From Sphingomonas sp. PP-F2F-G114-C0414 (lineage in GTDB: Bacteria; Pseudomonadota; Alphaproteobacteria; Sphingomonadales; Sphingomonadaceae), in the NCBI RefSeq assembly GCF_003688595.1, contig NZ_RCWT01000010.1, forward strand, positions 695,040 through 759,039: a stretch of DNA of 64,000 nucleotides, read 5' to 3'. The position numbers and the translations under genes were made by a program. Shown here in pieces: positions 8,458 through 19,053 of this stretch. How positions within the stretch are numbered: position 1 is the stretch's first letter; each line of letters opens with the position of its first letter. The notes under the pieces are model-generated. The model ran no database searches. It saw nothing but the letters and a program-made list of their open reading frames with translations, and had not been told where the DNA came from.

Positions 8458-8991
8458 ATGACCGACAAGAGCGCGCTCCGAGCTTTGCTCCGCGCCGCGC
8501 GGGAAGCGCGCCCGCCGGTCGAGCTTCCGGTGCCGTCGGCGTTCCTTGACCGGCTGAAACCCGGACTGACGGTCGCGTCCTATGTCCCGTTCGGGGGCGA
8601 AGCGGACCCCTCGCCCTTCGCGCGCGCCGCCGTCGAAGCCGGATGCGTCATCGCCCTGCCCCATGTCGTCCGCCGCTCGCTGCCGATGCGATTTCTGTCC
8701 TGGGCGACCGAGGCCGCACTAATCGCCGGACCGTTCGGGCTGCACCAGCCCGCCGAAGACGCCGCCGAACTCGAACCCGACATCATCCTGACGCCGCTCG
8801 TCGGCTTCGATCGCAGCGGCAACCGGATCGGCCAGGGCGCAGGCTATTACGACCGCGCCTTCCTTGCGCACCCGAACGCGTGGCGCGTCGGGGTTGCGTT
8901 GTCGGTGCAGGAAGTCGACACGCTGACCCCAGACCCGTGGGACGTCCCGCTCCACGCCATCGCCACCGAATCAGACTGGATCACGCCATGA
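8458..8991 (+). CDS. 5-formyltetrahydrofolate cyclo-ligase
   Basis: 177 residues. It converts 5-formyl-THF to 5,10-methenyl-THF using ATP. The family signature GNRIGQGAGYYDRAF is present near residue 120, preceded by LTPLVGFDRSG. The N-terminus (KSALRALLRAAREARPP) is the usual basic helix. Its place directly after 6S RNA is the conserved ygfA position. The stop overlaps the following DUF2842 gene by 4 bases. Confidence 0.93.
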   Translation: MTDKSALRALLRAAREARPPVELPVPSAFLDRLKPGLTVASYVPFGGEADPSPFARAAVEAGCVIALPHVVRRSLPMRFLSWATEAALIAGPFGLHQPAEDAAELEPDIILTPLVGFDRSGNRIGQGAGYYDRAFLAHPNAWRVGVALSVQEVDTLTPDPWDVPLHAIATESDWITP

Positions 8992-9188
8992 CGCCAACCT
9001 GGCGCAAACCCGTCGGGATGCTCGGCATCTTGCTACTGATCCTGGTGTGGTGCGTGGCTATCGTCAGCCTGTCCAACATCGTCGGCAGCTGGCACTGGCT
9101 GGGGCAACTGGTGTTCTACCTGTTCACCGGCCTGATCTGGATAGCACCGCTGAAGCCGGTCCTGCGCTGGATGGAGCTCGGGCGCTAA
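8988..9188 (+). CDS. DUF2842 small membrane protein
   Basis: 66 residues with two hydrophobic helices, about 9-30 (VGMLGILLLILVWCVAIVSL) and 39-56 (LGQLVFYLFTGLIWIAPL). The ending WIAPLKPVLRWME matches the DUF2842 family of alphaproteobacteria, whose function is unknown. Its ATG overlaps the cyclo-ligase stop (ATGA), so the two are coupled. Confidence 0.85.
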   Translation: MTPTWRKPVGMLGILLLILVWCVAIVSLSNIVGSWHWLGQLVFYLFTGLIWIAPLKPVLRWMELGR

Positions 9189-9267
9189 CGCCTGCCAGCT
9201 TCCGCTCTGCTCGACACGCTCTTCGGCCCTCCGGGCGTCGCGGAACACGCCCCCACCCCCGTTCGTC

Positions 9268-9388
9268 CCGAGTAGCCGTCGAGTAGCCGCGCAGCGGCGT
9301 ATCGAGAGGGCGTATCGAAGGATAAGTTGTCGCGCGGAACACATGCTTCGATACGAGCCCTCGATACGCTTCTTACGAAGCTACTCGG
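9268..9388. repeat. Long interrupted inverted repeat
   Basis: The ~300 bases between the DUF2842 gene and the first tRNA hold no gene but contain a nested palindrome. Outer arms CCGAGTAGC (9268-9276) and GCTACTCGG (9380-9388) enclose inner 24-base arms at 9297-9320 and 9346-9369 that match at nearly all positions (core CGTATCGA). As RNA it would fold into a ~120-nt hairpin. It looks like a REP/BIME-type element in a convergent region and may also stop transcription from both sides. Confidence 0.75.
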
Positions 9389-9494
9389 TCTCTACTCAGC
9401 ACGAACGGTGTGGGGGATGATGGTCCTAACCCGGTTGGAGGACTGAATGCTCGCAGCATGCGAAACTTTGAAGGGTCTCGGCCACCCCATAGGG

Positions 9495-9571
<77 letters not shown>

Positions 9572-9669
9572 ATTCCCAATGACGAACCCTAGCGCCCCAA
9601 GGGACACGCGGTAAGGCTCGTCAAAACCTCGACACTATCTCGAACCATCTACCCGGTCAGGGCAAACGA

Positions 9670-9746
<77 letters not shown>

Positions 9747-9800
9747 TGAAACAGCGTGGAGGCGGCAACTAGGCGAGGGTTCGGATACCGTCAACCCAAA

Positions 9801-11072
9801 TTATCCGCCAGTTTCACGTTGTGCCTCGGGCGGGTCGCCACGACGGCGATTTCGCCCGGTCTTGGGCTGCACCAGCGTCCCGTGCTCGAACAGGAACCCG
9901 GCGATGTCGGGCTTGCCAGCGGCCTTCACGATCGTCTGGATGATGATCAGCAGCGGCACCGCGAGCAACGCGCCCGACGTGCCCCACACCCATCCCCAGA
10001 AGCTGAGCGAGATCAGGATCAGCAACGGGCTGATCGTCAGCCGGTGCCCCACCACGAACGGCGTGATCGCGTTCGCCTCGACCAGGTGCAGCCCGTACAT
10101 CAGCGCCGGCGGCAGCATCGCCATCCAGATATCCGAGAACGTCATCAGCCCGCCCAGCGCGAGCAGGAACGCGCCGATCACCGGCCCGAAATACGGGATG
10201 TAATTGAGCAGCGCGACGATCCCGCCCCACATCGCCGGATACGGCATGCCGATGAACCACAGCGCGGTGCCCGTGACGATCCCCAGCACGATGTTGATGA
10301 GCGTGATCGTCCCGAGATACGCCGACACGTCGTCGACGATGTCCTGGATCACGCGAGCGGTCGCCATCGCCCCGTCGAAGCTGGTCCGCCCCGTGATCGT
10401 CTGCCGTCGCATCCGCGTCCAACCCGAGAGGAAAAAGAACACGATCAGGACACCGAACAGGAACTGTACGATAACCGCCGGCGCCGACGTCGCCGCGAGT
10501 TCGAGGATCGACCCCGGTGCAGCAACTCCCGCGGTCGCCGGCTGCTTGATCGGTGTCGATGCGACCTGCCGCAGCGTCTTGTTCACGTATTTCTCGAGGC
10601 TCGAGTAGAGGTCGAGCAGCGGTGCGAGATTGCTCTGGATTCGGTCGAGCCGCGTCGGCAGCAGGCGGAAGAAATCGGTCGCAGGCACGAGGATCGCGGC
10701 GATCGCGATGTTCGCCGCAATCAGGAACACCAGCAGACACAATATCGCGGCCAGCGGCGACGGTACGTGACGCCGTTCGAGCCATTCCAGCACCGGCACG
10801 AGCGCGACCGAGATCACGAGCGCGATGGTCAGCGGCAGAAAGAACTCCGCCCCCGACTTCAACGCGAACGGCGTAGCGAGGATCAGCCCGACGCCAGCGG
10901 TCAGCGTCAGCGCCGCGAGCAAACGGTCGCGACGCTGCGCAATCCGCATCGCATCCTCGACCCCGACCGCTATCGGCAACCCGAACGCACTCTCGGCGGG
11001 CGGCCCTTCCGCAACGACGCCGTCCCCGCCCTGCGGCTGGTGCGTTTCCTGGCGAAGACCCTCGTCCGTCAT
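9801..11072 (-). CDS. AI-2E family transporter (PerM-like permease)
   Basis: 423 residues from Met at 11072. Hydrophobic segments fit the family topology of about eight helices: two near the N-terminus (LLAALTLTAGVGLIL, FFLPLTIALVISVAL), LAAILCLLVFLIAANIAIAAIL, then a soluble stretch about 150-220, and a C-terminal block with GIVALLNYIPYFGPVIGAFL and the closing ISLSFWGWVWGTSGALLAVPLL. Members export varied small molecules or act in pH and salt tolerance; the AI-2 role is not general. An upstream in-frame ATG at 11168 adds a non-family tail and was not used. Confidence 0.9.
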   Translation of the reverse strand: MTDEGLRQETHQPQGGDGVVAEGPPAESAFGLPIAVGVEDAMRIAQRRDRLLAALTLTAGVGLILATPFALKSGAEFFLPLTIALVISVALVPVLEWLERRHVPSPLAAILCLLVFLIAANIAIAAILVPATDFFRLLPTRLDRIQSNLAPLLDLYSSLEKYVNKTLRQVASTPIKQPATAGVAAPGSILELAATSAPAVIVQFLFGVLIVFFFLSGWTRMRRQTITGRTSFDGAMATARVIQDIVDDVSAYLGTITLINIVLGIVTGTALWFIGMPYPAMWGGIVALLNYIPYFGPVIGAFLLALGGLMTFSDIWMAMLPPALMYGLHLVEANAITPFVVGHRLTISPLLILISLSFWGWVWGTSGALLAVPLLIIIQTIVKAAGKPDIAGFLFEHGTLVQPKTGRNRRRGDPPEAQRETGG

Positions 11073-11239
11073 GGCAATTCCTTTGCCACTCCCATCCCGT
11101 AATCGCGGCCGGCATTCAAGCGGCGCGCGGTGCCAGCGCGATGGAATTCCTCGAAAAGACCGCGGCATGTCCGATCATGTCTTGATCCCAAGCCCCCCGC
11201 TCTTCGTCAAGCTGACAGAGCAGTATCAGGTATGGCCTC

Positions 11240-12991
11240 CTACGCCGACACCCCCGCCCGGTCCTCGAACAGCACCTGCAGGTCCTTCTTCAGGATCTTA
11301 CCGTTCGCGTTCCGCGGCAAAGTCTCATGCACGAAGCGCACCGCGACCGGCGTCTTGAACGCCGCCAGATGTTGCCGCACCCAACTCTGCAACTCCGCTT
11401 CCGTCGTCACCGCCCCCGGCGCAAGGTGCACCACAGCCGCCGGCTCCTCGCCGAGGATCCGGTGCGGAATGCCGATCAGCGCCGCGTCAGTCACCGCGGG
11501 GTGCGCGTAAAGGACGTTCTCGACCTCGCTCGAATAGATGTTCTCGCCGCCGCGGATGATCATGTCCTTGGCCCGGTCGACGATGTAGCAGAATCCCTCG
11601 TCGTCGAGGCGGGCAAGATCGCCGGTCCGCACCCAGCCGTCGACAAACGTCGCGGCGGTCGCATCCGGCTTGTTCCAATAGCCCTTCACGATCATCGGCC
11701 CGCGCGCCCATAATTCACCGACCTCGCCCGTCGGCAGCTCTGTCACCCCGTCGTCCGCGACGATCTTCAGGTCGGCGGCGGCCACCGCCGGCCCCGCGCT
11801 GTCGGGCCGGTTCAGATAATCCTCGGCCCCGTGATGCGTCACGGTCGCCATCGTCTCGGTCATGCCCCAGCCGTTACCGGGCATCGCGCCGAACTCGGCA
11901 TGGATGCGCTTTACCAGTTCCGGTGCCGCAGGCGCGCCGCCATAGGCGATCGATTCGAGCGAGGAGAGATCGTAGCGGCCACGGTCGGGATGCTCCAGAA
12001 GCTGCCAGGCAATGGTCGGCACGCCCCCGGTGATGTTGACCTTCTCGCGCTCGATGATCTCCATCGCGCGGATCGTGTCCCATTTCCGCATGAATATCAT
12101 CGTGCTCCCGGTCGCGATCACCCCCATCATACCCGCCGAGCAGGCGGTGACGTGGAACAGCGGGATCACCGTGAGCGCTACGCGCGGCGTCGGCTCGGGC
12201 GGCGCCTCGCCGCGGCGCAGGAACGAGCGGGCGGAGGAATAGCCGCCGGACATGATGTTCGACATCATGTTGCGGTGCGTGCCGAGTGCCCCCTTGGGCG
12301 CGCCGGTGGTGCCGCTGGTGTAGAAGATCGTCGCGCCGTCGTCGGGTGCGATCGTCGCTTCGGGGAGGCCTACATCGGGTAGCGCAGCCCAGTCGTGCGG
12401 GGTGCCGATCATGTCCTCCAGCCGCGTTACGATCCCCGTCAGCGGCTCCGCGGCGCGCGCGACGAACACGTGCTCCAGCGCCGGCAGCGTCGCATACGCC
12501 GCCTCCAGCCGGTGATGCCGCTCGTCGTCAGTGATCAGCACGCGCGCGCCCGAGTCGGCTAGGCCGTATTCCATCTCCGCGCCGGTCCACCACGCGTTGA
12601 GCGGCACCATGATCGCGCCGATGCTTGCGCCCGCGAAGAACGCGACCGGCCATTCGGGCAGGTTGCGCATCGCCAGCGCGACACGGTCGCCGGGGCCGAT
12701 CCCCATCTCGCGCAACCGGTGCGCCAGCACCGCGATCGCACGGAAGTTCGCCTCGTAGGTGACGCGCTCGTCCTCATACGCGGTGAAGACCCGCTCGCCA
12801 TGCGCCCGCGCGGCCTCGGCCAACCAGCGCAACGACGGCGGCGCATTCTTCCAGATCCGCGTCTCGATGCCATCGATCGTCAGCGTGTCCATCTCGAACT
12901 TCGCGCCGGGCGCGGTCAGCATTCGCTCGGCGTCGGCGAGCGACATCGCCGGCCAAGAGGGATCGAGTGCGATGATCGGTTCGCTTGCCAA
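11240..12991 (-). CDS. Acyl-CoA synthetase (AMP-forming)
   Basis: 583 residues, ANL superfamily. It would activate a fatty or other carboxylic acid as acyl-AMP then acyl-CoA. The P-loop YTSGTTGAPKG is at 224-234, followed by PLFHVTA, GWGMTE, the hinge-region YWNKPDAT and GWVRTGDLA, and the C-terminal catalytic lysine in PRNANGKILKKDL. Divergent from the serine hydrolase gene; in a block of acyl-CoA enzymes, which suggests feeding of beta-oxidation. Chain-length preference cannot be read. Confidence 0.93.
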   Translation of the reverse strand: MASEPIIALDPSWPAMSLADAERMLTAPGAKFEMDTLTIDGIETRIWKNAPPSLRWLAEAARAHGERVFTAYEDERVTYEANFRAIAVLAHRLREMGIGPGDRVALAMRNLPEWPVAFFAGASIGAIMVPLNAWWTGAEMEYGLADSGARVLITDDERHHRLEAAYATLPALEHVFVARAAEPLTGIVTRLEDMIGTPHDWAALPDVGLPEATIAPDDGATIFYTSGTTGAPKGALGTHRNMMSNIMSGGYSSARSFLRRGEAPPEPTPRVALTVIPLFHVTACSAGMMGVIATGSTMIFMRKWDTIRAMEIIEREKVNITGGVPTIAWQLLEHPDRGRYDLSSLESIAYGGAPAAPELVKRIHAEFGAMPGNGWGMTETMATVTHHGAEDYLNRPDSAGPAVAAADLKIVADDGVTELPTGEVGELWARGPMIVKGYWNKPDATAATFVDGWVRTGDLARLDDEGFCYIVDRAKDMIIRGGENIYSSEVENVLYAHPAVTDAALIGIPHRILGEEPAAVVHLAPGAVTTEAELQSWVRQHLAAFKTPVAVRFVHETLPRNANGKILKKDLQVLFEDRAGVSA

Positions 12992-13139
12992 GACCGGTTG
13001 ACTCCAGAGTTGAATTTCGGGTTTGGCTTATCGCCTGTTCGAAGACAGGTTATAGTTGATTCCTGCCGCACTCAAGGCAATAGAGGCACCAAGTTCGAAC
13101 TAGGGGTATGGAGCGAGTGATGGCACGGATGGTCGAATC

Positions 13140-14360
13140 ATGAAAATCGCTGAAGCTGCCGCGCAGGGCTTCGATGCGAGCCGGTTGGCGGCGATCGATA
13201 CGCTGCTCCGGACGCGCTACATCGATTCGGGCAAGCTGCCGAACGCGCAATTGCTGATCGCGCGTGACGGCGAGATCGTCCATTTCTCGAACGCGGGCGC
13301 GGCGCGTGAGGGCAGCAAGAGCGTCGACGAAGGATCGCTGTTCCGGATCGCGTCGATGACCAAGCCGATCACCTCGGTCGCGTTCATGATGCTGGTCGAA
13401 CAGGGCCTCGTCGCGATCGATGCGCCGGTCCACCACGTGCTGCCCGAGTTCAAGGATATCGGCGTCTATGACGGCGGCGGTGGCGGCGTGCCGTTCGTGA
13501 CCAAGCCGGCCGCCGATCCGATGCGGATGGTCGACCTTCTCCGCCACACGTCCGGGCTGACGTACAGCTTCCAGAACCGTTCGAACGTCGATGCGGCTTA
13601 CCGCGAGGGCAAGATCGAGGGCTGGCATGGCGGGTATGACCTCGACGGCTTCATTGGCGCGCTGGCGAAGATCCCGCTCGAATTCTCGCCCGGCACCGCG
13701 TGGAATTATTCGGTCGCGACCGATGTGCTTGGCGCGGTCGTGCAGCGTGTCTCGGGCCTGCCGCTCGACCAGTTCTTCCAGGAGCGCATTTTCGCACCGC
13801 TGAAGATGGACGACACCTTCTTCCAGGTCCCCGCCGACAAGCTCGATCGCCTGACGGACTGCTACACGCTCGCGCCGGGCAAGGGCCGCGTGATGTACGA
13901 TCGCGGGGCGGAGAGTGCGTGGAGTCGGCAGCCCAAGCTCGTGTCCGGCGGCGGTGGGCTCGTCTCGACCGCGCTCGATTACCACCGTTTCAACACAATG
14001 CTGCTCAACGGTGGCGAACTCGACGGCGCGCGCATCCTCGGACGCAAGACGCTCGACCTGATGACGCAGAACCACCTGCCCGGAAAATCGGATCTCGCAG
14101 CGATGTCGAAGTCGCTGTTCAGCGAGGCATCGAACGCCGGTACCGGCTTCGGGCTCGGGTTCGCGATCACCGACGACGTCGCGAAGACGATGGTGCCGGG
14201 GTCGAAGGGCGAGTTCTACTGGGGCGGAATGTTCTCGACCGCGTTCTTCGTCGACCCCGTCGAGCGGCTGTCGATGGTGTTCATGACGCAACTTTCGCCG
14301 AGCAGTTTCTATCCCATCCGCCGCGAGCTGAAGACGATGATTTACGCGGCGATGACCTGA
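13140..14360 (+). CDS. Serine hydrolase, class C beta-lactamase-like
   Basis: 406 residues. The nucleophile motif SMTK is at Ser72-Lys75 and the second motif is Tyr190-Ser191-Val192 (YSV, in place of YxN). This matches the EstB-type esterase branch rather than true AmpC. No obvious signal peptide, so it is probably cytoplasmic. It precedes the FadB-like gene, separated by a palindromic repeat. Likely an ester hydrolase feeding acyl-CoA metabolism; substrate unknown. Confidence 0.9.
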   Translation: MKIAEAAAQGFDASRLAAIDTLLRTRYIDSGKLPNAQLLIARDGEIVHFSNAGAAREGSKSVDEGSLFRIASMTKPITSVAFMMLVEQGLVAIDAPVHHVLPEFKDIGVYDGGGGGVPFVTKPAADPMRMVDLLRHTSGLTYSFQNRSNVDAAYREGKIEGWHGGYDLDGFIGALAKIPLEFSPGTAWNYSVATDVLGAVVQRVSGLPLDQFFQERIFAPLKMDDTFFQVPADKLDRLTDCYTLAPGKGRVMYDRGAESAWSRQPKLVSGGGGLVSTALDYHRFNTMLLNGGELDGARILGRKTLDLMTQNHLPGKSDLAAMSKSLFSEASNAGTGFGLGFAITDDVAKTMVPGSKGEFYWGGMFSTAFFVDPVERLSMVFMTQLSPSSFYPIRRELKTMIYAAMT

Positions 14361-14371
14361 TCCCCCAACGG

Positions 14372-14454
14372 CCGTCATCCCGGCGGACGCCGGGACCCAG
14401 GGCCGCACGCACAATGAATTTGGCTCTGGGTCCCGGCGTTCGCCGGGATGACGG
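14372..14454. repeat. REP-like palindrome, CGTCATCCCGG family
   Basis: 29-base arms at 14372-14400 and 14426-14454 are near-perfect inverted copies (ends CCGTCATCCCGG and CCGGGATGACGG), each with its own internal short hairpin. It ends 22 bases upstream of the FadB-like start. Confidence 0.9.
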
Positions 14455-14476
14455 GGCCGGCACAGGAGAAGACCTT

Positions 14477-16507
14477 ATGACCAGCCCGATCCGCACCGAA
14501 CGCCATGACGACGTGCTCGTCATCATCTCGAACAATCCGCCGGTCAACGCACTCGGCGCTGCGGTCCGGCAGGGCCTCGAAGCGGCGATCAAGGAGGGCG
14601 TGGCCGACGCCAGCATCACCGCGATGGTGATCCGCTGCGACGGCCGCACGTTCTTTGCGGGCGCCGACATCACCGAGTTCGGCAAGGAGATGGTCGAGCC
14701 CGGCCTGCCGACCGTCGTCGACATGATCGAAGCGTCGTCGAAACCCGTCGTCGCGGCGGTTCACGGCACCGCGCTCGGCGGCGGCTGCGAAGTCACGCTC
14801 GGCTGTCATTACCGCGTCGCCGTCCCCTCGGCGAAGATCGGCACGCCCGAAGTGAAGCTTGGCCTGCTCCCCGGCGCAGGCGGCACGCAGCGTATCCCGC
14901 GCATCGCCGGCGTGAAGCTCGCACTGGAGATGACCGCCAAGGGTGATCCGATCTCGGCGAAGAAAGCGCTCGACGCCGGCCTGATCGACAAGGTCGTCGG
15001 CGAGGACTCGCTCGAGGCCGACGCCGTCGCATTCGCGCGCGAGATCGCGACCAAGCGCCCCCTGCCCCGCGCGTCCGAAAAGACCGCGCAGGCCGATCCC
15101 GATGCGGTCGCCGCGTTCAAGAAGGAAAACGCGCGCCGTTTCCGTGGCTTCGAGGCGCCTCTTGCCAACATTGCTTGCATCGAAAAGGCCGCCGACGGTT
15201 CGAGCTTCGAAGAGGGCATCGCGTTCGAGCGCCAGGAATTCATGAAGCTCATGATGGGCGTGCAGTCGGCCGCACAGCGCCACATCTTCTTCGCCGAGCG
15301 CCAGGCCGCCAAGATCGACGACGTCCCCTCCGACACCAAGCTGCGCGAGATCAAGCGCGTCGGCGTGATCGGCGCGGGCACGATGGGCGGCGGCATCTCG
15401 ATGAACTTCCTGTCCGCGGGCATCCCGGTCACGATCGTCGAGATGCAGCAGGAGGCGCTCGACCATGGCACCGGCGTCGTGCGCAAGAACTACGAGGCGA
15501 CCGCCGCGAAGGGCCGGATGAAGCCCGAACAGGTCGAGCAGGCGATGGGCGCGCTGAAGCCGACTCTGGACTTCGCCGATCTGGCGGAATGCGACCTGAT
15601 CATCGAGGCGGTGTACGAGACGATGGAGGTGAAGAAGGAAATCTTCACCAAGCTCGACGCGATCGCCAAGCCGGGCGCGATCCTCGCGTCGAACACCTCG
15701 TATCTGAACATCGACGAGATCGCCGCGTGCACGAAGCGGCCCGAGGACGTGGTCGGGATGCACTTCTTCTCGCCCGCCAACGTGATGAAATTGCTTGAGG
15801 TCGTGCGCGGCGACAAGACCGCGGACGACGTGCTGGCGACGGTCATGGCACTCGCCAAGAAGATCAAGAAGGTCGCCGTGGTGGCGGGCGTCACTTACGG
15901 CTTCATCGGCAACCGCATGCTGATGCCGCGGCAGGTCGAGGCGACCAAGCTGCTGCTCGAAGGCGCGAGCCCGGAGCAGATCGACAAGGTCCATGTTGCG
16001 TTCGGGATGCCGATGGGGCCGTTCCAGATGAGCGACCTGGCGGGCGTCGACATCGGCTGGCACCGCGATCCGAGCCGGATCGAGAACATCCGCGATGCGC
16101 TGGCGGCAGAGAACCGCTGGGGCCAGAAGACCAAGGCCGGCTTCTACGATTACGACGAGAAGCGCACGCCCTCGAACTCGGCACGCGTGACCGAGATCAT
16201 CGACGATTTCCGCAAGAAGTCAGGCGTGACGCCGCGCGAGATCAGCGACGAGGAGATCGTCGTGCGGACGCTCTACACGATGGTCAACGAAGGCGCGCTG
16301 ATCCTTGAGGAGGGCAAGGCGCAGCGCGCGTCGGACGTCGATGTGGTCTGGATCTACGGGTATGGCTGGCCGGTCTACCGCGGCGGACCGATGTTCTGGG
16401 CGCAGTCCGAGGGGTTGCCGAAGGTCGTCGCGGGCTTGGAGAAATACGGGTTCCCGGTGGCGAAGTCGCTAAAGGACGCGGCGGCATCGGGCGGTCGGCT
16501 AAAGTGA
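14477..16507 (+). CDS. Bifunctional enoyl-CoA hydratase / 3-hydroxyacyl-CoA dehydrogenase
   Basis: 676 residues, a FadB/FadJ-like multifunctional beta-oxidation enzyme. The crotonase half (1-190) carries GTALGGGCE with Glu105 and [16 protein letters not shown] with Glu125. The dehydrogenase half begins with [13 protein letters not shown] at about 294 (NAD site), and has [11 protein letters not shown] and [20 protein letters not shown]-terminal helical domain ends with [15 protein letters not shown]. The start follows an AGGAG ribosome site. No thiolase gene lies nearby. Confidence 0.95.
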   Translation: MTSPIRTERHDDVLVIISNNPPVNALGAAVRQGLEAAIKEGVADASITAMVIRCDGRTFFAGADITEFGKEMVEPGLPTVVDMIEASSKPVVAAVHGTALGGGCEVTLGCHYRVAVPSAKIGTPEVKLGLLPGAGGTQRIPRIAGVKLALEMTAKGDPISAKKALDAGLIDKVVGEDSLEADAVAFAREIATKRPLPRASEKTAQADPDAVAAFKKENARRFRGFEAPLANIACIEKAADGSSFEEGIAFERQEFMKLMMGVQSAAQRHIFFAERQAAKIDDVPSDTKLREIKRVGVIGAGTMGGGISMNFLSAGIPVTIVEMQQEALDHGTGVVRKNYEATAAKGRMKPEQVEQAMGALKPTLDFADLAECDLIIEAVYETMEVKKEIFTKLDAIAKPGAILASNTSYLNIDEIAACTKRPEDVVGMHFFSPANVMKLLEVVRGDKTADDVLATVMALAKKIKKVAVVAGVTYGFIGNRMLMPRQVEATKLLLEGASPEQIDKVHVAFGMPMGPFQMSDLAGVDIGWHRDPSRIENIRDALAAENRWGQKTKAGFYDYDEKRTPSNSARVTEIIDDFRKKSGVTPREISDEEIVVRTLYTMVNEGALILEEGKAQRASDVDVVWIYGYGWPVYRGGPMFWAQSEGLPKVVAGLEKYGFPVAKSLKDAAASGGRLK

Positions 16508-16544
16508 TCGGTCGCGGTCGTTTCTTGCCGGTAGTCGATCGCTG

Positions 16545-17849
16545 ATGGAGCGTTCCGCGCTTCAGACGGCGGCTGCGATCCGTGCGGGCGAGACGACCGC
16601 GCTCGCCGAGTGCGATGCGGCGATCGCGCGGATCGAGGCACGCGACGGTGCGATCAACGCCGTCGTCGTGCGCGATTTCGTGCGGGCGCGAGAGGCGGCG
16701 CGGGCGCTCGATGCGGAAGGGCCGGATGATCGGCCGCTGTTCGGTGTGCCGATGACCGTGAAGGAATCTTTCGACGTTGCCGGCCTGCCGACCAGTTGGG
16801 GCGTCGGGATCCACCGCGATAACATCGTCGACCGCGATGCCGTGGCCGTAACCCGGCTGAAGGCGGCGGGCGCGGTGATCCTCGGCAAGACCAACGTGCC
16901 GGTGCGGTTGAGTGACTGGCAGGCGGACAACCCGATCCATGGCCGGACGAATCATCCCCTCGACCCGACGCTGACGCCCGGCGGATCGTCGGGTGGTGCC
17001 GCGGCGGCGCTCGCGTCGGGAATGGTACCGCTCGAACTCGGCTCCGATATCGGCGGCTCGATCCGTGTGCCGGCCGCGTTCTGCGGCGTTTGGGGGCACA
17101 AGCCGACCTATGGCGCCTTGTCCGATATCCGCCACCGCGTGCCCGGCACCGATGGGGCGAGCGCGGTTCTCGGCGTCATTGGTCCGTTGGCGCGCAATTC
17201 AGAGGATTTGGCCGTTGCGCTGGACATCCTCGCCGACGTCCCCTTGCCGCGCGCGACCGTCGACTTAGCCCGACCACGCATCCTGCTGCTCACCGCGCAT
17301 CCCTCGGCACGCGTCGATTCGTCGATCGTCGGCGCGATCGATTGCGTCGGTGAAGCCCTCGCCGCGTCCGGCGCCACCATTTCAAGCGCACCCCCACCGA
17401 TCGACCTCGCCGCGCAGCACGCCGACTATATGCGGATGCTCGGCATCGCGATGACCCGCGGCGGACCTGCACGCGACGGCAAGGTCGCAACGCTGTCGCA
17501 CTGGTTCGACCTGCTCGATTCGCAGGCGCGGTTGCAACGCGCCTGGGGTGCGCTGTTCGAGCAGTTCGACGCGGTGATCGCGCCGGCGAGCGGCGTGAAC
17601 GCTTTCGCGCACATCGCCGAGCGCAACGTCGCGCGACGCACGCTATCGATCGACGGCGAGGATACCCCGTTCGGCGTCCAGTTCGCCTGGGCGGGCCTCG
17701 CCACCTTCCCCAATCTGCCCGCGACCAGCGTGCCCGTCGGGATCGACCCGCGCGGCCTGCCGATCGGCGTGCAGGTCATCACCAACCGTTACCGCGACCA
17801 CGACGCGATCGCCGTCGCCGCGCTGTGCAATCGACTAAGCAGGAGCTGA
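16545..17849 (+). CDS. Amidase signature family enzyme
   Basis: 434 residues. The Ser-cisSer-Lys triad is complete: Lys73 in MTVKES, Ser148 in TPGGSSGG, and Ser172 in GSDIGGSIR. This cytoplasmic fold hydrolyses amides or transfers ammonia (GatA relatives). The C-terminal block NLPATSVPVGIDPRGLPIGVQ is typical. No GatB or GatC is adjacent, so it is unlikely to be the tRNA amidotransferase. Its stop lies four bases before the acyl-CoA dehydrogenase start, implying one transcript. Confidence 0.93.
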   Translation: MERSALQTAAAIRAGETTALAECDAAIARIEARDGAINAVVVRDFVRAREAARALDAEGPDDRPLFGVPMTVKESFDVAGLPTSWGVGIHRDNIVDRDAVAVTRLKAAGAVILGKTNVPVRLSDWQADNPIHGRTNHPLDPTLTPGGSSGGAAAALASGMVPLELGSDIGGSIRVPAAFCGVWGHKPTYGALSDIRHRVPGTDGASAVLGVIGPLARNSEDLAVALDILADVPLPRATVDLARPRILLLTAHPSARVDSSIVGAIDCVGEALAASGATISSAPPPIDLAAQHADYMRMLGIAMTRGGPARDGKVATLSHWFDLLDSQARLQRAWGALFEQFDAVIAPASGVNAFAHIAERNVARRTLSIDGEDTPFGVQFAWAGLATFPNLPATSVPVGIDPRGLPIGVQVITNRYRDHDAIAVAALCNRLSRS

Positions 17850-17853
17850 TCCG

Positions 17854-19035
17854 ATGTCCGACCTCGATACTTTCCGGTCCGAAACGCGTGCGTGGCTCGC
17901 GGAGAATTGCCCGCCCGAGATGCGCAAGCCGGTGCGCTCGGAGGACGACGTCTGCTGGGGCGGGCGCCAGTTCAAGCCTTCCAGCCCTGCGCAAAAGGAG
18001 TGGCTCGACAAGATGGCGGCGAAGGGCTGGACCGTGCCCGACTGGCCCAAGGCGTATGGCGGCGGTGGATTGTCGCCCGCGGAGACGAAGATCCTGCGCG
18101 AAGAGATGGCGGCAATAAAGGCGCGCAACCCACTCAATTCGTTCGGTATCTCGATGCTCGGGCCGGCGTTGCTCAAATACGGGACCGAGGAGCAGAAGCT
18201 CGATCACCTGACCAAGATCGCGCGCGGCGAGATCCGCTGGTGCCAGGGGTATTCGGAGCCGAATGCGGGCTCCGATCTTGCCGGGCTTGCGACCTCCGCG
18301 GAGGACAAGGGCGACCATTATCTCGTCAACGGGCAGAAGGTGTGGACGTCCTATGCCGACAAGGCCGACTGGATCTTCTGCCTCGTCCGCACCGACAAGA
18401 CGTCGAAGCAGGGCGGGATCAGCTTCGTGCTGTTCGACATGGCGTCGCCGGGCGTCTCGACCAAGCCGATCCTGCTGATCAGCGGCAATTCGCCGTTCTG
18501 CGAAACGTTCTTCGACAATGTCGAGGTGCCCAAGGTCAACCGCGTCTACGAGGAGAACAAGGGCTGGGACGTCGCGAAATACCTGCTCGGGCATGAGCGC
18601 GAGATGATCTCGGGGATGGGGCTGGCGTCGAGCGGCGGCAATCCGCTGATCGACGGGGCGATCGCGACCGTCGGGCTTGGGCATGACGGGCGGCTGGCCG
18701 ACCCGCTGCTGCGCGCGTCGATCGCGCTGTTCGAGGTGCGGGCGAAGGCATTCGGGGCGATGTCCGAGCGGTTCATCGACGAGTTGAAGGCGGGCAAGGC
18801 GCACCCTGCCCAGCCGAGCATGATGAAATATTACGGGACCGAGCTGAACAAGGGCCGGTACGAATTGATGATGGCGGCGGGCGGGTCGGATGCGCTCGAA
18901 TGGGACAGCGAGCGGTCGCGCGGCGGTGCGATCCCGCGATCGTGGCTGCGCACCAAGGCGAACTCGATCGAGGGCGGGACGAGTGAGATCCAGCTCAACA
19001 TCATCGCCAAGCGGATCCTGGAATTGCCGGCCTGA
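17854..19035 (+). CDS. Acyl-CoA dehydrogenase
   Basis: 393 residues. An FAD-dependent dehydrogenase introducing the 2,3 double bond of acyl-CoA. Features: QGYSEPNAGSDLAGL (FAD/substrate contact), VNGQKVWTSYADKADWIFCLVRTD, a mid beta-domain, and a C-terminal end SIEGGTSEIQLNIIAKRILELP. The long N-terminal section with WPKAYGGGGLSPAE fits members that act on bulky or branched substrates. A second acyl-CoA dehydrogenase follows, and such pairs often make heteromers for steroid or other side-chain oxidation; that is inference. Confidence 0.93.
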   Translation: MSDLDTFRSETRAWLAENCPPEMRKPVRSEDDVCWGGRQFKPSSPAQKEWLDKMAAKGWTVPDWPKAYGGGGLSPAETKILREEMAAIKARNPLNSFGISMLGPALLKYGTEEQKLDHLTKIARGEIRWCQGYSEPNAGSDLAGLATSAEDKGDHYLVNGQKVWTSYADKADWIFCLVRTDKTSKQGGISFVLFDMASPGVSTKPILLISGNSPFCETFFDNVEVPKVNRVYEENKGWDVAKYLLGHEREMISGMGLASSGGNPLIDGAIATVGLGHDGRLADPLLRASIALFEVRAKAFGAMSERFIDELKAGKAHPAQPSMMKYYGTELNKGRYELMMAAGGSDALEWDSERSRGGAIPRSWLRTKANSIEGGTSEIQLNIIAKRILELPA

Positions 19036-19053
19036 CGCGCGCCTGACCGCGCA

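Noticed and set aside
9756..11102. Open frame opposite the AI-2E family permease
   Set aside because: Its product is almost entirely Arg, Gln, Asp and His with no hydrophobic pattern; the minus-strand frame has a clean multi-helix membrane pattern.
13140..14360. Call of class C beta-lactamase (AmpC) for the serine hydrolase
   Set aside because: The second motif is YSV rather than YxN, and no signal peptide is visible, so an esterase is more likely.
16545..17849. Call of GatA for the amidase
   Set aside because: No GatB/GatC neighbours; the gene lies among acyl-CoA enzymes.
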